From NCBI GenBank assembly GCA_002733805.1, contig NVXG01000032.1, positions 1 to 64,000 of the forward strand: a stretch of 64,000 bases of DNA. Reading direction: 5' to 3'. The notes under the pieces were generated by a model that searched no databases, had not been told where the DNA came from, and worked only from the letters and a program-made list of their open reading frames with translations. The position numbers and the translations under genes are program-made. Position 1 is the stretch's first letter. The number at the start of each line of letters is the position of its first letter. Shown here one piece after another: positions 35,966 to 46,510 of this stretch. Origin of the DNA: Robiginitomaculum sp. (GTDB lineage: Bacteria > Pseudomonadota > Alphaproteobacteria > Caulobacterales > Maricaulaceae).

Positions 35966-35969
<4 letters not shown>
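35382..35969 (+). CDS. rnhB: Ribonuclease HII
   Basis: A 195-residue endonuclease that removes ribonucleotides from DNA and RNA of RNA-DNA hybrids. The catalytic [17 protein letters not shown] (Asp-Glu at about residues 9-10), [13 protein letters not shown], the third acid in [10 protein letters not shown], and [16 protein letters not shown] with a later Asp-type residue are present. ATG at 35382 ([14 protein letters not shown]) overlaps the HTH gene by eight bases; the open frame further upstream is not used. ccrM follows. rnhB next to ccrM is also the arrangement in Caulobacter, to my knowledge. Confidence 0.95.
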
Positions 35970-37169
<1,200 letters not shown>

Positions 37170-37224
37170 AGCTCCGTCAAGGTAACTATTGCAGATATGA
37201 ACTAACTCTGTCATAGAGGCGGGC

Positions 37225-37668
37225 ATGACCATTGCTCGCCCCGTTGACCGTCGTTTGTTTTTGTTGCTGGACCGCGCCCGGCACAAGCTGTTCAAACGAG
37301 CCAATATCAAACTGCAAGCCGAAATTGGCATTAGTGCCGTGCAAGGCGGTGCTTTGTTCTTTTTGGGACGGCATCGCGATTGTCTGCTGTCTGATTTGGC
37401 CGAAGGGTTGGCTCTCAACAATTCGGCAATTACTGGTTTGGCTGCGCGTATGGAAAAGGCCGGACTGATTGAACGCACCCGATGCAAATTTGACGGGCGG
37501 GCATGGCGCATCTCTCTCACGGCTGACGGTGAAGCAAAGCGCGTCTTGGTCACCGAGCAATTACGCACATTTAATTCTGAAATTTCAACCGGCTTCTCCG
37601 AAACCGAAATGGACATTGTCTATCGATTTTTGAGCCAAGTTGCCGAAGTGGAGACTTTTACCAAATGA
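37225..37668 (+). CDS. MarR-family transcriptional regulator
   Basis: A 147-residue winged-helix dimer of MarR type. It has an N-terminal dimerisation helix (RRLFLLLDRARHKLF), then the HTH LSDLAEGLALNNSAITGLAARMEKAGLIER and the wing CKFDGRAWRISLTADG. The following enoyl-CoA hydratase-like gene overlaps it by four bases (ATGA at 37665-37668), so the two are co-transcribed. MarR regulators in such pairs commonly sense acyl-CoA or aromatic ligands. The ligand here is unknown. Confidence 0.88.
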   Translation: MTIARPVDRRLFLLLDRARHKLFKRANIKLQAEIGISAVQGGALFFLGRHRDCLLSDLAEGLALNNSAITGLAARMEKAGLIERTRCKFDGRAWRISLTADGEAKRVLVTEQLRTFNSEISTGFSETEMDIVYRFLSQVAEVETFTK

Positions 37669-38444
37669 CTGATCCTGTTCTGGTTACCGACGAGGCCGGT
37701 GTTCGCACCATCGCCTTGAACCGCCCGCAAAAGAAAAATGCCCTGTCCCATAAAATGTACGCGCTGATGGCCGACGCATTGCTGGCCGCCGAAGCAGACT
37801 CAGCCATCAAGGTAGTGATCTTCACGGGTACGGATGATTGTTTTACCTCCGGCAATGATCTGGGCGATTTTCTGGGCACCCCGCCCGACCTGACCGCATC
37901 AGATCGCCCCCCAGTCAGCCGATTTATGTTTGCGTTGCTTGAGGCCAAAAAGCCGGTCATTGCCGCCATTGAAGGCCCGGCAGTGGGTATTGGCGTGACC
38001 ATGTTGCTGCATTGCGATTTCGCCTATGCGGGCAAGGAAGCCTATTTCCTGACTCCGTTTGTCAATTTGGCCCTGCCGCCTGAATATGCCTCGACCCTGT
38101 TATTGCCGTTTGCAGTCGGCCCCAAAAAGGCCAGTGAAATGTTGATGCTCGGTGAAAAAGTATCGGCCAAGGCAGCGGCCAAAATGGGCTTGATCACCGC
38201 AATGACCGCCACCGGTGGTGCCTTGAAACAGGCCCAAAAAACCGCCCGCAACCTCGCAGCCAAAGCGCCCGAAGCCCTTCGCTTGACCAAACAATTATTG
38301 TCGATGGGTCCAGAAACCCCAATAGCCCGCATGAACCGCGAAGGCGAAATGTTTGCGACGCGCTTGCAATCCGCTGAGTTCAAAGAAAGCGTCACCGCAT
38401 TCTTTGAAAAACGCGATCCCGATTATTCAAAGTGTCAGGATTGA
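37665..38444 (+). CDS. Crotonase-superfamily protein (enoyl-CoA hydratase/isomerase)
   Basis: A 259-residue crotonase fold. CoA/oxyanion-hole motif CFTSGNDLGDFLG is near residue 62 and the second oxyanion segment AIEGPAVGIGVTML near residue 108. At the catalytic position the sequence reads LPPEYASTLLLP, with one Glu as in delta3-delta2 isomerase/PaaG-like members rather than the two Glu of a classical hydratase. An isomerase role is therefore somewhat more likely. It is coupled to the MarR gene upstream and followed by a dispersed palindromic repeat. Confidence 0.85.
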   Translation: MTDPVLVTDEAGVRTIALNRPQKKNALSHKMYALMADALLAAEADSAIKVVIFTGTDDCFTSGNDLGDFLGTPPDLTASDRPPVSRFMFALLEAKKPVIAAIEGPAVGIGVTMLLHCDFAYAGKEAYFLTPFVNLALPPEYASTLLLPFAVGPKKASEMLMLGEKVSAKAAAKMGLITAMTATGGALKQAQKTARNLAAKAPEALRLTKQLLSMGPETPIARMNREGEMFATRLQSAEFKESVTAFFEKRDPDYSKCQD

Positions 38445-38468
38445 ATAATATTTGGGCCGTAACTCTGC

Positions 38469-38582
38469 CGACCCTTCGAGGCTCCCGCTGGTCGCACCTC
38501 AGGGTGAGGCGGCGGGGCAATAACACAACAGACTTACCAATCCCTCATCCTGAGGTGCTGCGAAGCAGCCTCGAAGGATCGA
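38469..38582. repeat. Palindromic dispersed element (copy 2)
   Basis: The left arm CGACCCTTCGAGGCTCCCGC continues to CACCTCAGGGTGAGG. The right arm (38543-38582) is CCTCATCCTGAGGTG followed by CAGCCTCGAAGGATCG. The arms pair over most of their length around a variable centre. This is the same family as 33461 and 39538. It sits between the convergent crotonase and VOC genes. Confidence 0.88.
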
Positions 38583-38629
38583 CTAGCGGTAGAGTCAACC
38601 AGAACACGCAACCAATTTTATAACGGATA

Positions 38630-39025
38630 CTACCGGTGCAATTGCAGCAAATCCCACAGATTGCCGTACAGATCAGCAAAGACCGCCACGGTGCCATATT
38701 CTTCTTCTTTCGGCTCGCGAACAAATTTGATGCCCTTTTCGCGCATGGCTTGATAATCGCGCCAGAAATCATCCGTTTTCAAAAACAAAAACACCCGACC
38801 ACCGGCTTGATTGCCAATACAGGCCTCTTGCTCTGGCGTAGCCGCACGAGCCAGCAGTAAATCGGCACCAGTACCGCCCGGCGGTGCGACGATTACCCAT
38901 CGTTTATTTGGCTCCAGCTCAGCTTCATCCTCGACCAGCGTGAAATTCAGTTTTTGCGTATAAAAGGCGATGGCTTCGTCATAGTCGCGCACCAGAAGCG
39001 CGATATGACCAATGGATTGTTTCAT
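38630..39025 (-). CDS. VOC-family (glyoxalase-like) protein
   Basis: A 131-residue vicinal-oxygen-chelate protein, beginning IGHIALLVRDYDEAIAFYTQKL with the first metal-type His. It ends EYGTVAVFADLYGNLWDLLQ, where the usual metal Glu/Asn position reads D. Such proteins range from glyoxalases and dioxygenases to antibiotic-binding proteins, so the reaction cannot be assigned. ATG at 39025 gives the domain start; the longer frame upstream encodes unrelated sequence. It is divergent from a second VOC gene 62 bases away. Confidence 0.85.
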   Translation of the reverse strand: MKQSIGHIALLVRDYDEAIAFYTQKLNFTLVEDEAELEPNKRWVIVAPPGGTGADLLLARAATPEQEACIGNQAGGRVFLFLKTDDFWRDYQAMREKGIKFVREPKEEEYGTVAVFADLYGNLWDLLQLHR

Positions 39026-39087
39026 GGATTTGACTCCAGCTCGAATCATAACTAGAACAAACAAGCAACATAATACAGGGACGCACC

Positions 39088-39432
39088 ATGGGCAACCATC
39101 ATAAAATTGACTACGTGGAACTGCCAAGCACCAATTTTGATGCGATGAAGGCCTTTTACGGTCAAGTGTTTGGCTGGACGTTCGAAGACTATGGCGGCCA
39201 TTATGTCTCGTTTATCGGCGCAGGGTTGGAAGGCGGGTTTCTTCCCGTAGAAAACACCCCGCCGCGCGGTGGCGCCATGGTCATTTTATATTCCGATGAT
39301 TTGGCCGCCTCTGAATTGGCGGTAATCAATGCCGGTTCCCAAGTTTTGGAACGCCATGATTTTCCCGGCGGCTCGCGGTTTCAATTCCTCGACCCCTCCG
39401 GTAACGAGCTGGCCATCTGGACCAAAGACTGA
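39088..39432 (+). CDS. VOC-family protein (small, CFP32-like)
   Basis: A 114-residue single VOC module starting MGNHHKIDYVELPSTNFDAMKAFYGQVFGW, as in the small glyoxalase/bleomycin-type proteins. The C-terminus FQFLDPSGNELAIWTKD contains the GNELAIW signature with the metal Glu. It likely acts as a homodimer on an unknown substrate. It is divergent from the neighbouring VOC gene, so both share one 62-base promoter region. A repeat-rich gap follows. Confidence 0.87.
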   Translation: MGNHHKIDYVELPSTNFDAMKAFYGQVFGWTFEDYGGHYVSFIGAGLEGGFLPVENTPPRGGAMVILYSDDLAASELAVINAGSQVLERHDFPGGSRFQFLDPSGNELAIWTKD

Positions 39433-39458
39433 TCGACGGTAAGCACCCCTCACCCCTG

Positions 39459-39479
39459 CCCTCTCCCACAAGGAGAGGG
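39459..39479. repeat. CCCTCTCC/GGAGAGGG hairpin repeat
   Basis: CCCTCTCC (39459-39466) pairs with GGAGAGGG (39472-39479). Flanking CACCCCTCACCCCTG and GTTAGGG are typical of a widespread bacterial intergenic repeat. It is 27 bases after the VOC gene stop and could double as a terminator. Confidence 0.75.
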
Positions 39480-39537
39480 AGTTAGGGACGTGGTCTGACA
39501 AGAATAGGATCAAACTTAGGCGCTCGCCCCTCCTCCC

Positions 39538-39629
39538 TCCTTCGAGAACCTCAGCATGAGGTGGATGGTGCGATTCGTTTCAAAAAGTCCCTCATCCTAA
39601 GGTGCCGCGAAGCGGCCTCGAAGGATCGG
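39538..39629. repeat. Palindromic dispersed element (copy 3)
   Basis: CCTTCGAGAACCTCAGCATG forms the left arm and TCATCCTAAGGTGCCGCGAA...CCTCGAAGGATCGG the right arm. The loop shares TTCGTTTCAAAAAG with copy 1. It is shorter in the left arm than copies 1 and 2. Confidence 0.88.
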
Positions 39630-39678
39630 CAAGCGGGACATCCGTTTTCAGGTAAACCACCCAAACACCCACCGCCCG

Positions 39679-39765
39679 GTCCCCGGACTTGATCCGGGGT
39701 CCAGAGGACGGCGCCGCGAGATGGATTTCAAAAAACTGGACCCTCCGGCTTGGCCGGAGGGTCCA
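39679..39765. repeat. Paired CCGGACTTGATCC-type hairpins
   Basis: Hairpin one is GGTCCCCGGACTTGATCCGG plus GGTCC. Hairpin two is TGGACCCTCCGGCTTGGCCG plus GAGGGTCCA (39737-39765). The two face each other and may fold as a larger cruciform. Same family as 18997 and 19107. Confidence 0.82.
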
Positions 39766-40224
39766 CGACCACTTCCCCATTGTCATTCTATATTGTCAGG
39801 CGCGAGACGCGCCGCGCACTAAAATCACAATGGTTTTGCGCTCCGCTCACAGTCGTTGACACATATTGCACAATAAAATCACAGACATTGACGCTAGTTG
39901 ATACTTGGGCATCCGGGGATAAGCCGACACCATGCCCCGCCTGTTACTGGCCCATACAATGTAGGGGAATGTAGCCCAAAACCCGGCCGGATTCGGCTGT
40001 TTGACATTGTGAATCCTCTTAAAAGCCTTGCCATGGTAGGGAATTGTGCTGCTGCCAATGATTTGATCCAAACTACACAAACAAGATGATCAACCGCAAG
40101 CCGCCCCGTGGACAACTTGGTGCATCAACCCTGCCTTTGATTTTTATCACCCAAAATCCAAAATTTTTACAAATGTACGGCGGCAAAACTTGCTGTTTTC
40201 GTGCAAATGGCTAGACCAAGAGCC

Positions 40225-41727
40225 ATGGCATATTCATCCCTACGAGATTATCTGGCCGCATTGGAAGCCGACGGGTTATTCACCCGAGTAAGCGAGCCGG
40301 TCTCCTCCCATCTGGAGCTGACCGAGATCGGCACCCGACTGATCGCATCGGGCGGTCCGGCTGTGTTGTTTGAAAATGTGACCAATGAGCACGGCGAAAA
40401 AGCCGAGATGCCAGCTTTGATCAATCTGTTCGGCACGGTGGAGCGCGTGGCACGAGCCGTGACCTTGGGCGGTAAGCCCGGTACCTGCGCCGCCGACCTG
40501 CGGGCTGTTGGTGAATTACTGGCTTATTTGCGCCAGCCCGACCCACCCAAGGGCGTCAGCGAAGCCTTAAAAATGGCCCCGTTGATCAAAACCATCATGA
40601 TGATGCGGCCCAAGACAGTACGCAAAGCGCCCTGTCAGGAAGTGGTGCTGTTGGGCGAGGATGCCGATCTGGACCGTCTGCCGATCCAGACCTGTTGGCC
40701 CGGCGAGCCTGCACCCCTGATCACTTGGCCATTGGTCGTCACCCAAGGACCGGGTGATGGCGCGCAAGACAAACCCAATTTGGGTATTTACCGCATGCAA
40801 AAACTTGGCAAGCATCAAACCTTGATGCGCTGGCTGGCCACTCGCGGTGGCGCCCAGCAATTCGCCCGATGGAAAAGCGCCAATCCCGGCAAGCCGATGC
40901 CGCTGGCCGCCGTGATCGGTGCTGATCCCGGTACCATTTTGGCCGCAGTGACCCCGATCCCCGATACGCTTTCCGAATACCAGTTCGCCGGACTGCTGCG
41001 CGGATCCAAGGTGGAGCTGGTCAATTGCAAGACCGTGCCTCTGCAAGTTCCGGCCCAAGCCGAAATTGTCATTGAAGGCTTCGTTGATCCGGATGAGACT
41101 CGCCCCGAAGGCCCGTATGGTGACCATACCGGGTATTATAATTCGGTCGAAGAATTTCCGGTGTTCAATATCAGCGCCATCACCATGCGCCATGACCCGA
41201 TGTACCTGACCACCTATACTGGCAAGCCACCGGACGAACCTTCGGTGCTAGGCGAAGCCTTAAACGAAGTGTTCGTGCCGTTGATCGTCCAGCAATTCCC
41301 GGAAATTGTCGATTTCTGGCTACCGCCCGAAGCCTGTTCCTATCGCATTGCGGTGATCTCGATGAAGAAAGCCTATGCTGGGCATGCCAAGCGGATCATG
41401 ATGGGCGCTTGGTCGTATTTGCGCCAATTCACCTATACCAAATGGTTGATTGTGGTCGATGACGACATTGATGCGCGCAATTGGAACGAAGTGATGTGGG
41501 CCATCTCGACCCGGATGGACCCGGTGCGCGATTGTGTACCGATTGAAAATACCCCGATTGATTATCTGGATTTTGCTTCGCCAGTTTCCGGGCTTGGCTC
41601 CAAAATGGGCTTGGATGCTACCAATAAATGGCCCGGCGAGACAAATCGCCAATGGGGCAAGGAAATTGCCATGGATCCGAAAATCATCGCCGATGTTACT
41701 GCGAAGTGGGAGAAACTGGGGCTATGA
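40225..41727 (+). CDS. UbiD-family decarboxylase
   Basis: A 500-residue prenylated-flavin-dependent decarboxylase, the family of UbiD, which decarboxylates 3-polyprenyl-4-hydroxybenzoate in ubiquinone synthesis. The start [19 protein letters not shown], the [25 protein letters not shown]-type core (prFMN/metal binding), the [10 protein letters not shown] segment and the late [22 protein letters not shown] are all characteristic. UbiD for quinone synthesis is favoured over an aromatic-catabolic paralogue because of these strongly UbiD-like motifs, but no UbiX is in view. ATG at 40225 is preferred; 40207 (ATG) and 40201 (GTG) are in frame. It overlaps the dehydrogenase gene by ATGA. Confidence 0.9.
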   Translation: MAYSSLRDYLAALEADGLFTRVSEPVSSHLELTEIGTRLIASGGPAVLFENVTNEHGEKAEMPALINLFGTVERVARAVTLGGKPGTCAADLRAVGELLAYLRQPDPPKGVSEALKMAPLIKTIMMMRPKTVRKAPCQEVVLLGEDADLDRLPIQTCWPGEPAPLITWPLVVTQGPGDGAQDKPNLGIYRMQKLGKHQTLMRWLATRGGAQQFARWKSANPGKPMPLAAVIGADPGTILAAVTPIPDTLSEYQFAGLLRGSKVELVNCKTVPLQVPAQAEIVIEGFVDPDETRPEGPYGDHTGYYNSVEEFPVFNISAITMRHDPMYLTTYTGKPPDEPSVLGEALNEVFVPLIVQQFPEIVDFWLPPEACSYRIAVISMKKAYAGHAKRIMMGAWSYLRQFTYTKWLIVVDDDIDARNWNEVMWAISTRMDPVRDCVPIENTPIDYLDFASPVSGLGSKMGLDATNKWPGETNRQWGKEIAMDPKIIADVTAKWEKLGL

Positions 41728-42833
41728 AAACACAAGCAGCCATTGCGTTGGAAGCGGGAAAACCACTGATCATTGACGAAGTTGATCTGGAAGGTCCAAA
41801 AGCCGGTGAGGTTCTGATCGAGATCAAGGCAACCGGCATTTGCCACACCGATGCCTTTACCCTGTCGGGCGATGACCCCGAGGGATTGTTCCCGTCCGTG
41901 CTGGGCCATGAAGGCGCTGGTATCGTGCTGGAATGTGGTCCGGGTGTCAGTTCGGTTGCGCCGGGCGATCATGTGATCCCGCTCTATACGCCCGAGTGCC
42001 GACAGTGCGAGTATTGCCTGCACCCCAAAACCAATTTGTGCCAAGCCATTCGCGAAACCCAAGGGCGCGGCCTGATGCCCGATGGCACGTCGCGGCTTTC
42101 CTATCGCGGCAAGCCCCTGTTTCACTATATGGGCTGCTCGACCTTTGCCAATCATGCGGTGATGCCGGAAATTGCCTTGGCCAAAGTGCGAAAAGACGCA
42201 CCGTTTGACAAGATTTGCTATATCGGTTGCGGCGTGACCACTGGAGTTGGCGTGGTAATCTTTGATGCCAAGGTAGAGCCCAATTCCACCGTTGTGGTAT
42301 TTGGATTGGGCGGCATTGGTTTGAATGTCATTCAAGGGGCCAAACTGGCCGGAGCGAAGCAAATTGTCGGAGTTGATCTAAATCCGAACAAACAGGCGGT
42401 CGCCCGAAAATTCGGCATGACTGATTTCGTCAACCCTAGCGCAATCAATGGAGATCTGGTTGGTCATTTGGTTGAGCTAACCGGTGGTGGCGCCGATTAC
42501 AGCTTTGAGTGCATTGGCAATGTGAACGTGATGCGCGCCGCGCTGGAATGTTGCCATAAGGGCTGGGGCGAGAGCTATATCATCGGGGTGGCCGGTGCCG
42601 GTCAGGAAATCACCACACGGCCGTTTCAACTGGTCACCGGGCGCAGCTGGCGCGGTACGGCGTTTGGCGGGGCCAGAGGGCGCACTGACGTACCCAAAAT
42701 TGTCGATATGTACATGGACGGGCGGATCAATATTGATGATCTGATCACTCACAAAATGCCGTTGGCTGACATCAATAAAGCGTTTGATCTGATGCACGCC
42801 GGCACCAGCATTCGCTCGGTCGTGGTGTTCTAG
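41724..42833 (+). CDS. frmA: S-(hydroxymethyl)glutathione dehydrogenase (class III ADH)
   Basis: A 369-residue zinc alcohol dehydrogenase oxidising the glutathione-formaldehyde adduct, and reducing S-nitrosoglutathione. The catalytic zinc site has GICHTDAFT and GHEGAG. The structural zinc has four cysteines in [17 protein letters not shown]. The NAD-binding [14 protein letters not shown] is at about 190-205. [28 protein letters not shown] is the class III signature. Its ATG overlaps the UbiD stop (ATGA at 41724), so the two are co-translated, an uncommon pairing. No S-formylglutathione hydrolase follows; the 71-residue gene downstream is convergent. Confidence 0.95.
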   Translation: MKTQAAIALEAGKPLIIDEVDLEGPKAGEVLIEIKATGICHTDAFTLSGDDPEGLFPSVLGHEGAGIVLECGPGVSSVAPGDHVIPLYTPECRQCEYCLHPKTNLCQAIRETQGRGLMPDGTSRLSYRGKPLFHYMGCSTFANHAVMPEIALAKVRKDAPFDKICYIGCGVTTGVGVVIFDAKVEPNSTVVVFGLGGIGLNVIQGAKLAGAKQIVGVDLNPNKQAVARKFGMTDFVNPSAINGDLVGHLVELTGGGADYSFECIGNVNVMRAALECCHKGWGESYIIGVAGAGQEITTRPFQLVTGRSWRGTAFGGARGRTDVPKIVDMYMDGRINIDDLITHKMPLADINKAFDLMHAGTSIRSVVVF

Positions 42834-43045
42834 AAACGCCCACCGCGCTGATGGGTCTCAATGCCCAATTCGTTCAGGATATGCACCAGCAAAACGATGG
42901 CAACCACCAAGGCGATCATCAGCACCGGTTTCCAGCTAAACCAGTGAACCCTGCCGTTTTGGCGCGGTTGCGAATCCCGCCAAATGGCAAAGCCGAAAAG
43001 AACCAGAACTAGAGCCAGCCAGAACAATGTTTGTGCAATTGTCAT
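42830..43045 (-). CDS. Small two-helix membrane protein
   Basis: A 71-residue protein with hydrophobic helices at about residues 5-20 and 41-57, separated by a basic loop with [10 protein letters not shown]. No family is recognised. Its stop overlaps the stop of the convergent frmA by four bases. ATG at 43045. Its small size and position before the GT2 gene make it plausible but unproven. Confidence 0.5.
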   Translation of the reverse strand: MTIAQTLFWLALVLVLFGFAIWRDSQPRQNGRVHWFSWKPVLMIALVVAIVLLVHILNELGIETHQRGGRF

Positions 43046-43099
43046 GTTGTTGGAAATAGGCGCAATTTCGGCTTATTCAAGCACGATTGTACAAGAAGA

Positions 43100-44593
43100 T
43101 CATTGGCTCTTAAACGAATGGCCATGATCGGTCTTTGCCCAATGAAATGGCCGAACAAACAAATCAATACTGGCCTGCACTGCTGCCCAGGTTTGTAGCG
43201 GCCAATAGCCGATCGAGGACAACATCATGCCCCCTCTCACCGCTTGCCCGGCTGCGCGACTGCCAACCTGCAAGAGCGCCAGTGCCAACAAGGTGCCAGA
43301 ACCGGCCAGTATGATGTCCAACATTGCAGGCGGCGGACCACCCAGCGGCCAACAGGCCAGACACAACACCGCACCCAACAATAAAAATCGATGACTAAAG
43401 GCCGAAAGCACCGCAATACCCAACACCGCAAAAAAGCTGAATGCCTGCTTTGGGCGACCGCCGGGCAATTGCCCTCTGGTATGGACCAACAAGGTTTGCA
43501 GAAACCCCTTGATCCATCTGGAGCGTTGTCTGAGCCACGGTGCCAACCCGGCGGTGGCTTCTTCCATGGTCGGCGGCGAAATCACACCGGATCGCCAGCC
43601 TTTTTCGGCCAGCCGAAATCCAAGATCGGCATCTTCGGTCACATTATACGGATCCCAGCCTCGGCAAGTTCCCAACGCGCTCTTCCGAAAATGGTTGCTG
43701 GTCCCGCCCAATGGAAATGCCAACCCCAACCGGGTCAGCGCCGGTAAAATCACCCGAAAATGAGCATTATACTCGAGCGAAAATTGCCGCGTCAGCCAAT
43801 TCTGACCAGCATTGTACACGCCCAGCGGAGCCTGCACACAGCCCAGATCCTCGCCACCGCATGCAAAGGCCCGAACTGCCGCTTTGAGCTGGTCAGGGTG
43901 CGGTCGGTCCTCGGCATCATAAATAGTCACCAACGAGCCTCTGGCGCGGGCCAGACCGACGTTCAATGCCTTTGGTTTGGTGCGGGGTCCAATATCGGGC
44001 ACGATCAACACTTCCCATTCCGGACCCAATTCCAGCTTCCGGGCCACACGCAAGGTCGCTTCGTCATCGCCTTCTAGTAATAATTTGATATCCAAAAGCG
44101 ACTTCGGATAGTCAATTCTGGATATGGAATCCGCCAATTTCGGCAACATCCCTGCCTCGTGATAAACTGGCAGTAATATCGTGTAGACGGGCATGTCCTG
44201 ACCTTCGTCATCCTGGTTCTCTGCAAAGTTTGGTTTTGGCCAAAAATGCACGCCCAACAGCAAAGCGCGAAACAGGATCGCAAACCCAAAAACCAGTTGC
44301 AGAAAACCATAGCCAAATTTGACAAACCCTGCCGCATCCATGATGAGGCCGACCAGTAGACACAGACCAATTCCGATCAGAACGGAACCCTGCAAGACCG
44401 TAAGTCCAGTTTTCGCAGAACGTAAGGGTTCCTTGCGGGCCAAATCAAAGGCCGCCCGGCGCACATCTCGCTTACGCATGCGAATAAACTTCGCCCCTGC
44501 TGCGCCCGACTGTGTTTCAGCTCCTACTGCTTTTTTAGCAGTTTCAAGCTTTTTAGCCGGTCGCCGAACAGAGGGCTTTTCCCTGTCCGTCAC
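43100..44593 (-). CDS. Family 2 glycosyltransferase, cellulose-synthase-like
   Basis: A 497-residue membrane glycosyltransferase. A basic N-terminus is followed by two helices (about 65-115). The GT-A domain has VYTILLPVYHEAGML, the DAED diphosphate/metal motif (YDAEDRPHPDQ), the NVTEDADLGFRL acceptor Asp and QRSRWIKG (the QxxRW motif of processive enzymes). Three or four helices follow at the C-terminus. The residues present define a processive GT2 such as those making beta-linked polymers. A partner c-di-GMP or secretion gene is not nearby, so the product is unknown. GTG at 44593 is used as start; its ribosome site is poorly placed, so an internal start remains possible. Confidence 0.85.
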   Translation of the reverse strand: MTDREKPSVRRPAKKLETAKKAVGAETQSGAAGAKFIRMRKRDVRRAAFDLARKEPLRSAKTGLTVLQGSVLIGIGLCLLVGLIMDAAGFVKFGYGFLQLVFGFAILFRALLLGVHFWPKPNFAENQDDEGQDMPVYTILLPVYHEAGMLPKLADSISRIDYPKSLLDIKLLLEGDDEATLRVARKLELGPEWEVLIVPDIGPRTKPKALNVGLARARGSLVTIYDAEDRPHPDQLKAAVRAFACGGEDLGCVQAPLGVYNAGQNWLTRQFSLEYNAHFRVILPALTRLGLAFPLGGTSNHFRKSALGTCRGWDPYNVTEDADLGFRLAEKGWRSGVISPPTMEEATAGLAPWLRQRSRWIKGFLQTLLVHTRGQLPGGRPKQAFSFFAVLGIAVLSAFSHRFLLLGAVLCLACWPLGGPPPAMLDIILAGSGTLLALALLQVGSRAAGQAVRGGMMLSSIGYWPLQTWAAVQASIDLFVRPFHWAKTDHGHSFKSQ

Positions 44594-44725
44594 ACCTAAT
44601 TCCCCCGAGCCGGGTAAGTTAGTGCATACCCTCGATTTAGGCGAGTCTTTAGTTTTGTACGATTTGGCTCCGGCTGGACGAAACCTTGCCCACCGATCTA
44701 TGCTTGTGAAAATTGGGGTAAAATC

Positions 44726-46450
44726 ATGCAGCTACAAAACCTGGACTGGGCGATCATCATCGCCGTTCTTTTGTTCATTGTTGGTACCGGTTTATATCTG
44801 AACCGGCGGGCATCCAAAGACAGCTCCGGGTTTTTCCTAGGCAATCGCAACATGCCTTGGTGGCTGTTGGGCACCTCGATGGTTGCTACCACTTTTGCAG
44901 CCGATACTCCCAATCTGGTTACCGGGTTGGTACGCCAACATGGGGTAGCCGGGAATTGGGGCTGGTGGGCCTTTTTGATCACCGGCATGCTCAGCGCCTT
45001 TATCTATGCCAAATTGTGGCGGCGACTTGGGGTCACCACCGATATTGAGTTTTATGAATTGCGCTATAGCGGTAAGCCCGCCAGTTTCTTGCGCGGGTTC
45101 CGGGCGGTTTATATCGGCGTGTTCTTCAACATGATGGTGATGGCCAATGTGACATTAGCCCTGATCAAATATGGAAATGTCCTGTTTGGAATATCGCCAA
45201 TTTTGCTAGTGACCATTGCCGGAATTGTCACGGTGCTTCTAAGTGCGTCTGGTGGGCTGCTTGGTGTTTTGATCACCGATTTTTTCTTGTTTGGATTGGC
45301 AATGGTTGGTGCAATCGCCGTTGCCATTTTTGCCGTATCCTTGCCTGAAGTCGGTGGATTGGCCCAGATGATGAGCCATCCGGCAGTCATTGAGAAAAGC
45401 TCTTTTTTACCGGATATGCGTGACCCCTCGCAATATGTGCCCTTGCTGCTCATACCCCTATTGGTCCAGTGGTGGGCCGCGTGGTATCCGGGAGCGGAAC
45501 CGGGCGGCGGCGGCTATGTCGCCCAACGCATGCTGGCGGCTAAAGACGAGAAAAATGCCACCAAGGCGGCTGTTTTCTTCAATGTCGCCCACTATGCCTT
45601 GCGGCCTTGGCCATGGATATTGGTGGCATTGGCCTCGCTGATCGTTTACCCGGATCTGGCCAGCATCAAGACGGCTTTGCCCCATATTGATGAGGGGTTA
45701 ATTGACCATGATCTGGCCTATCCAGCCATGCTAATCTTTTTGCCAAGTGGTTTACTTGGTTTGACGGTCGCATCCATTCTGGCTGCTTATATTTCAACCA
45801 TATCAACCATGTTGAACTTAGGCTCGTCCTATGTGGTCAATGATGTGTATTCACGATTTATCAACCGTAATGCCAGCGAAGCCCGCAAAATCATGGCGGC
45901 CAGAATTTCCACAGTTATCATGATGGTTGGCGCCGCCTTGCTGGCGCTGGTCTTGCAAAGTGCCACCCAAGCCTTTCATTTGCTACTGGCGGTTGGGGCC
46001 GGTACCGGGTTTTTGTTCTTCGCGCGCTGGTTCTGGATGCGGATCAATGCGTGGAGCGAAATCAGCGCCATGGTCTTTTCGCTGGGAGTTGCCGGTTGGC
46101 TTGAATTTTTCGGTCCTGACGGACTGGAATCATGGCAAAAATTCTTGTTGTCAGTCGGCTTAACCACGGTCGGGTGGATCTTGGTTACCTTGCTGACAGC
46201 GCCGACAAGTCCAGAAAAACAACGCAGCTTTAAAGCTAGTATCAAAGCAGCTGGAGCCGGTGAAGGTCACGACTTAAGAAGTGGGATTATTGCCGCGCTT
46301 AGTGCCAGTGTCGCGGTCTATGGTTTGCTGTTTGCCACCGGTAGCATCTTGTACGGGAATATGGTTCCCGCCTTGGTATTTGGTTGCATTGCATTGGCTG
46401 GTGGCCTGATTTGCTGGCGTCAAACCCAAGCTGGATCACGCAAGACTTGA
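44726..46450 (+). CDS. Sodium:solute symporter (SSS family)
   Basis: A 574-residue transporter with about thirteen hydrophobic segments and the LeuT-type SSS pattern. The FFLGNRNMPWWLLGTSMVAT motif follows TM1. GGLLGVLITDFFLF and IAAYISTISTMLNLGSSYVVNDVY (the sodium-site helix of the family) are clear. It uses a sodium gradient to import a small solute; the substrate (sugar, acid or amino acid) is not determinable. ATG at 44726 has a GGGGTA element about nine bases upstream. The gene stands alone, divergent from the GT2 gene. A small secreted protein follows on the same strand. Confidence 0.9.
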   Translation: MQLQNLDWAIIIAVLLFIVGTGLYLNRRASKDSSGFFLGNRNMPWWLLGTSMVATTFAADTPNLVTGLVRQHGVAGNWGWWAFLITGMLSAFIYAKLWRRLGVTTDIEFYELRYSGKPASFLRGFRAVYIGVFFNMMVMANVTLALIKYGNVLFGISPILLVTIAGIVTVLLSASGGLLGVLITDFFLFGLAMVGAIAVAIFAVSLPEVGGLAQMMSHPAVIEKSSFLPDMRDPSQYVPLLLIPLLVQWWAAWYPGAEPGGGGYVAQRMLAAKDEKNATKAAVFFNVAHYALRPWPWILVALASLIVYPDLASIKTALPHIDEGLIDHDLAYPAMLIFLPSGLLGLTVASILAAYISTISTMLNLGSSYVVNDVYSRFINRNASEARKIMAARISTVIMMVGAALLALVLQSATQAFHLLLAVGAGTGFLFFARWFWMRINAWSEISAMVFSLGVAGWLEFFGPDGLESWQKFLLSVGLTTVGWILVTLLTAPTSPEKQRSFKASIKAAGAGEGHDLRSGIIAALSASVAVYGLLFATGSILYGNMVPALVFGCIALAGGLICWRQTQAGSRKT

Positions 46451-46510
46451 GAGGGCTAACGCAATCTGGCACAGTCCTGAACATAAAAGAATTTAACCGG
46501 AGCGCTCGTT

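Larger units (their letters stand above)
39433..40224. other. Repeat-rich intergenic region
   Basis: This 790-base gap carries three different hairpin repeats (39459, 39538, 39679, listed separately). The remaining 450 bases before the UbiD gene show short direct repeats (AAAATCACA twice, near 39819 and 39866) and no gene, tRNA or known RNA that I recognise. Confidence 0.5.

Noticed and set aside
38445-39765. Possible CRISPR array
   Set aside because: The repeats are inverted, of different families and unevenly spaced, with no constant-length spacers and no cas genes.
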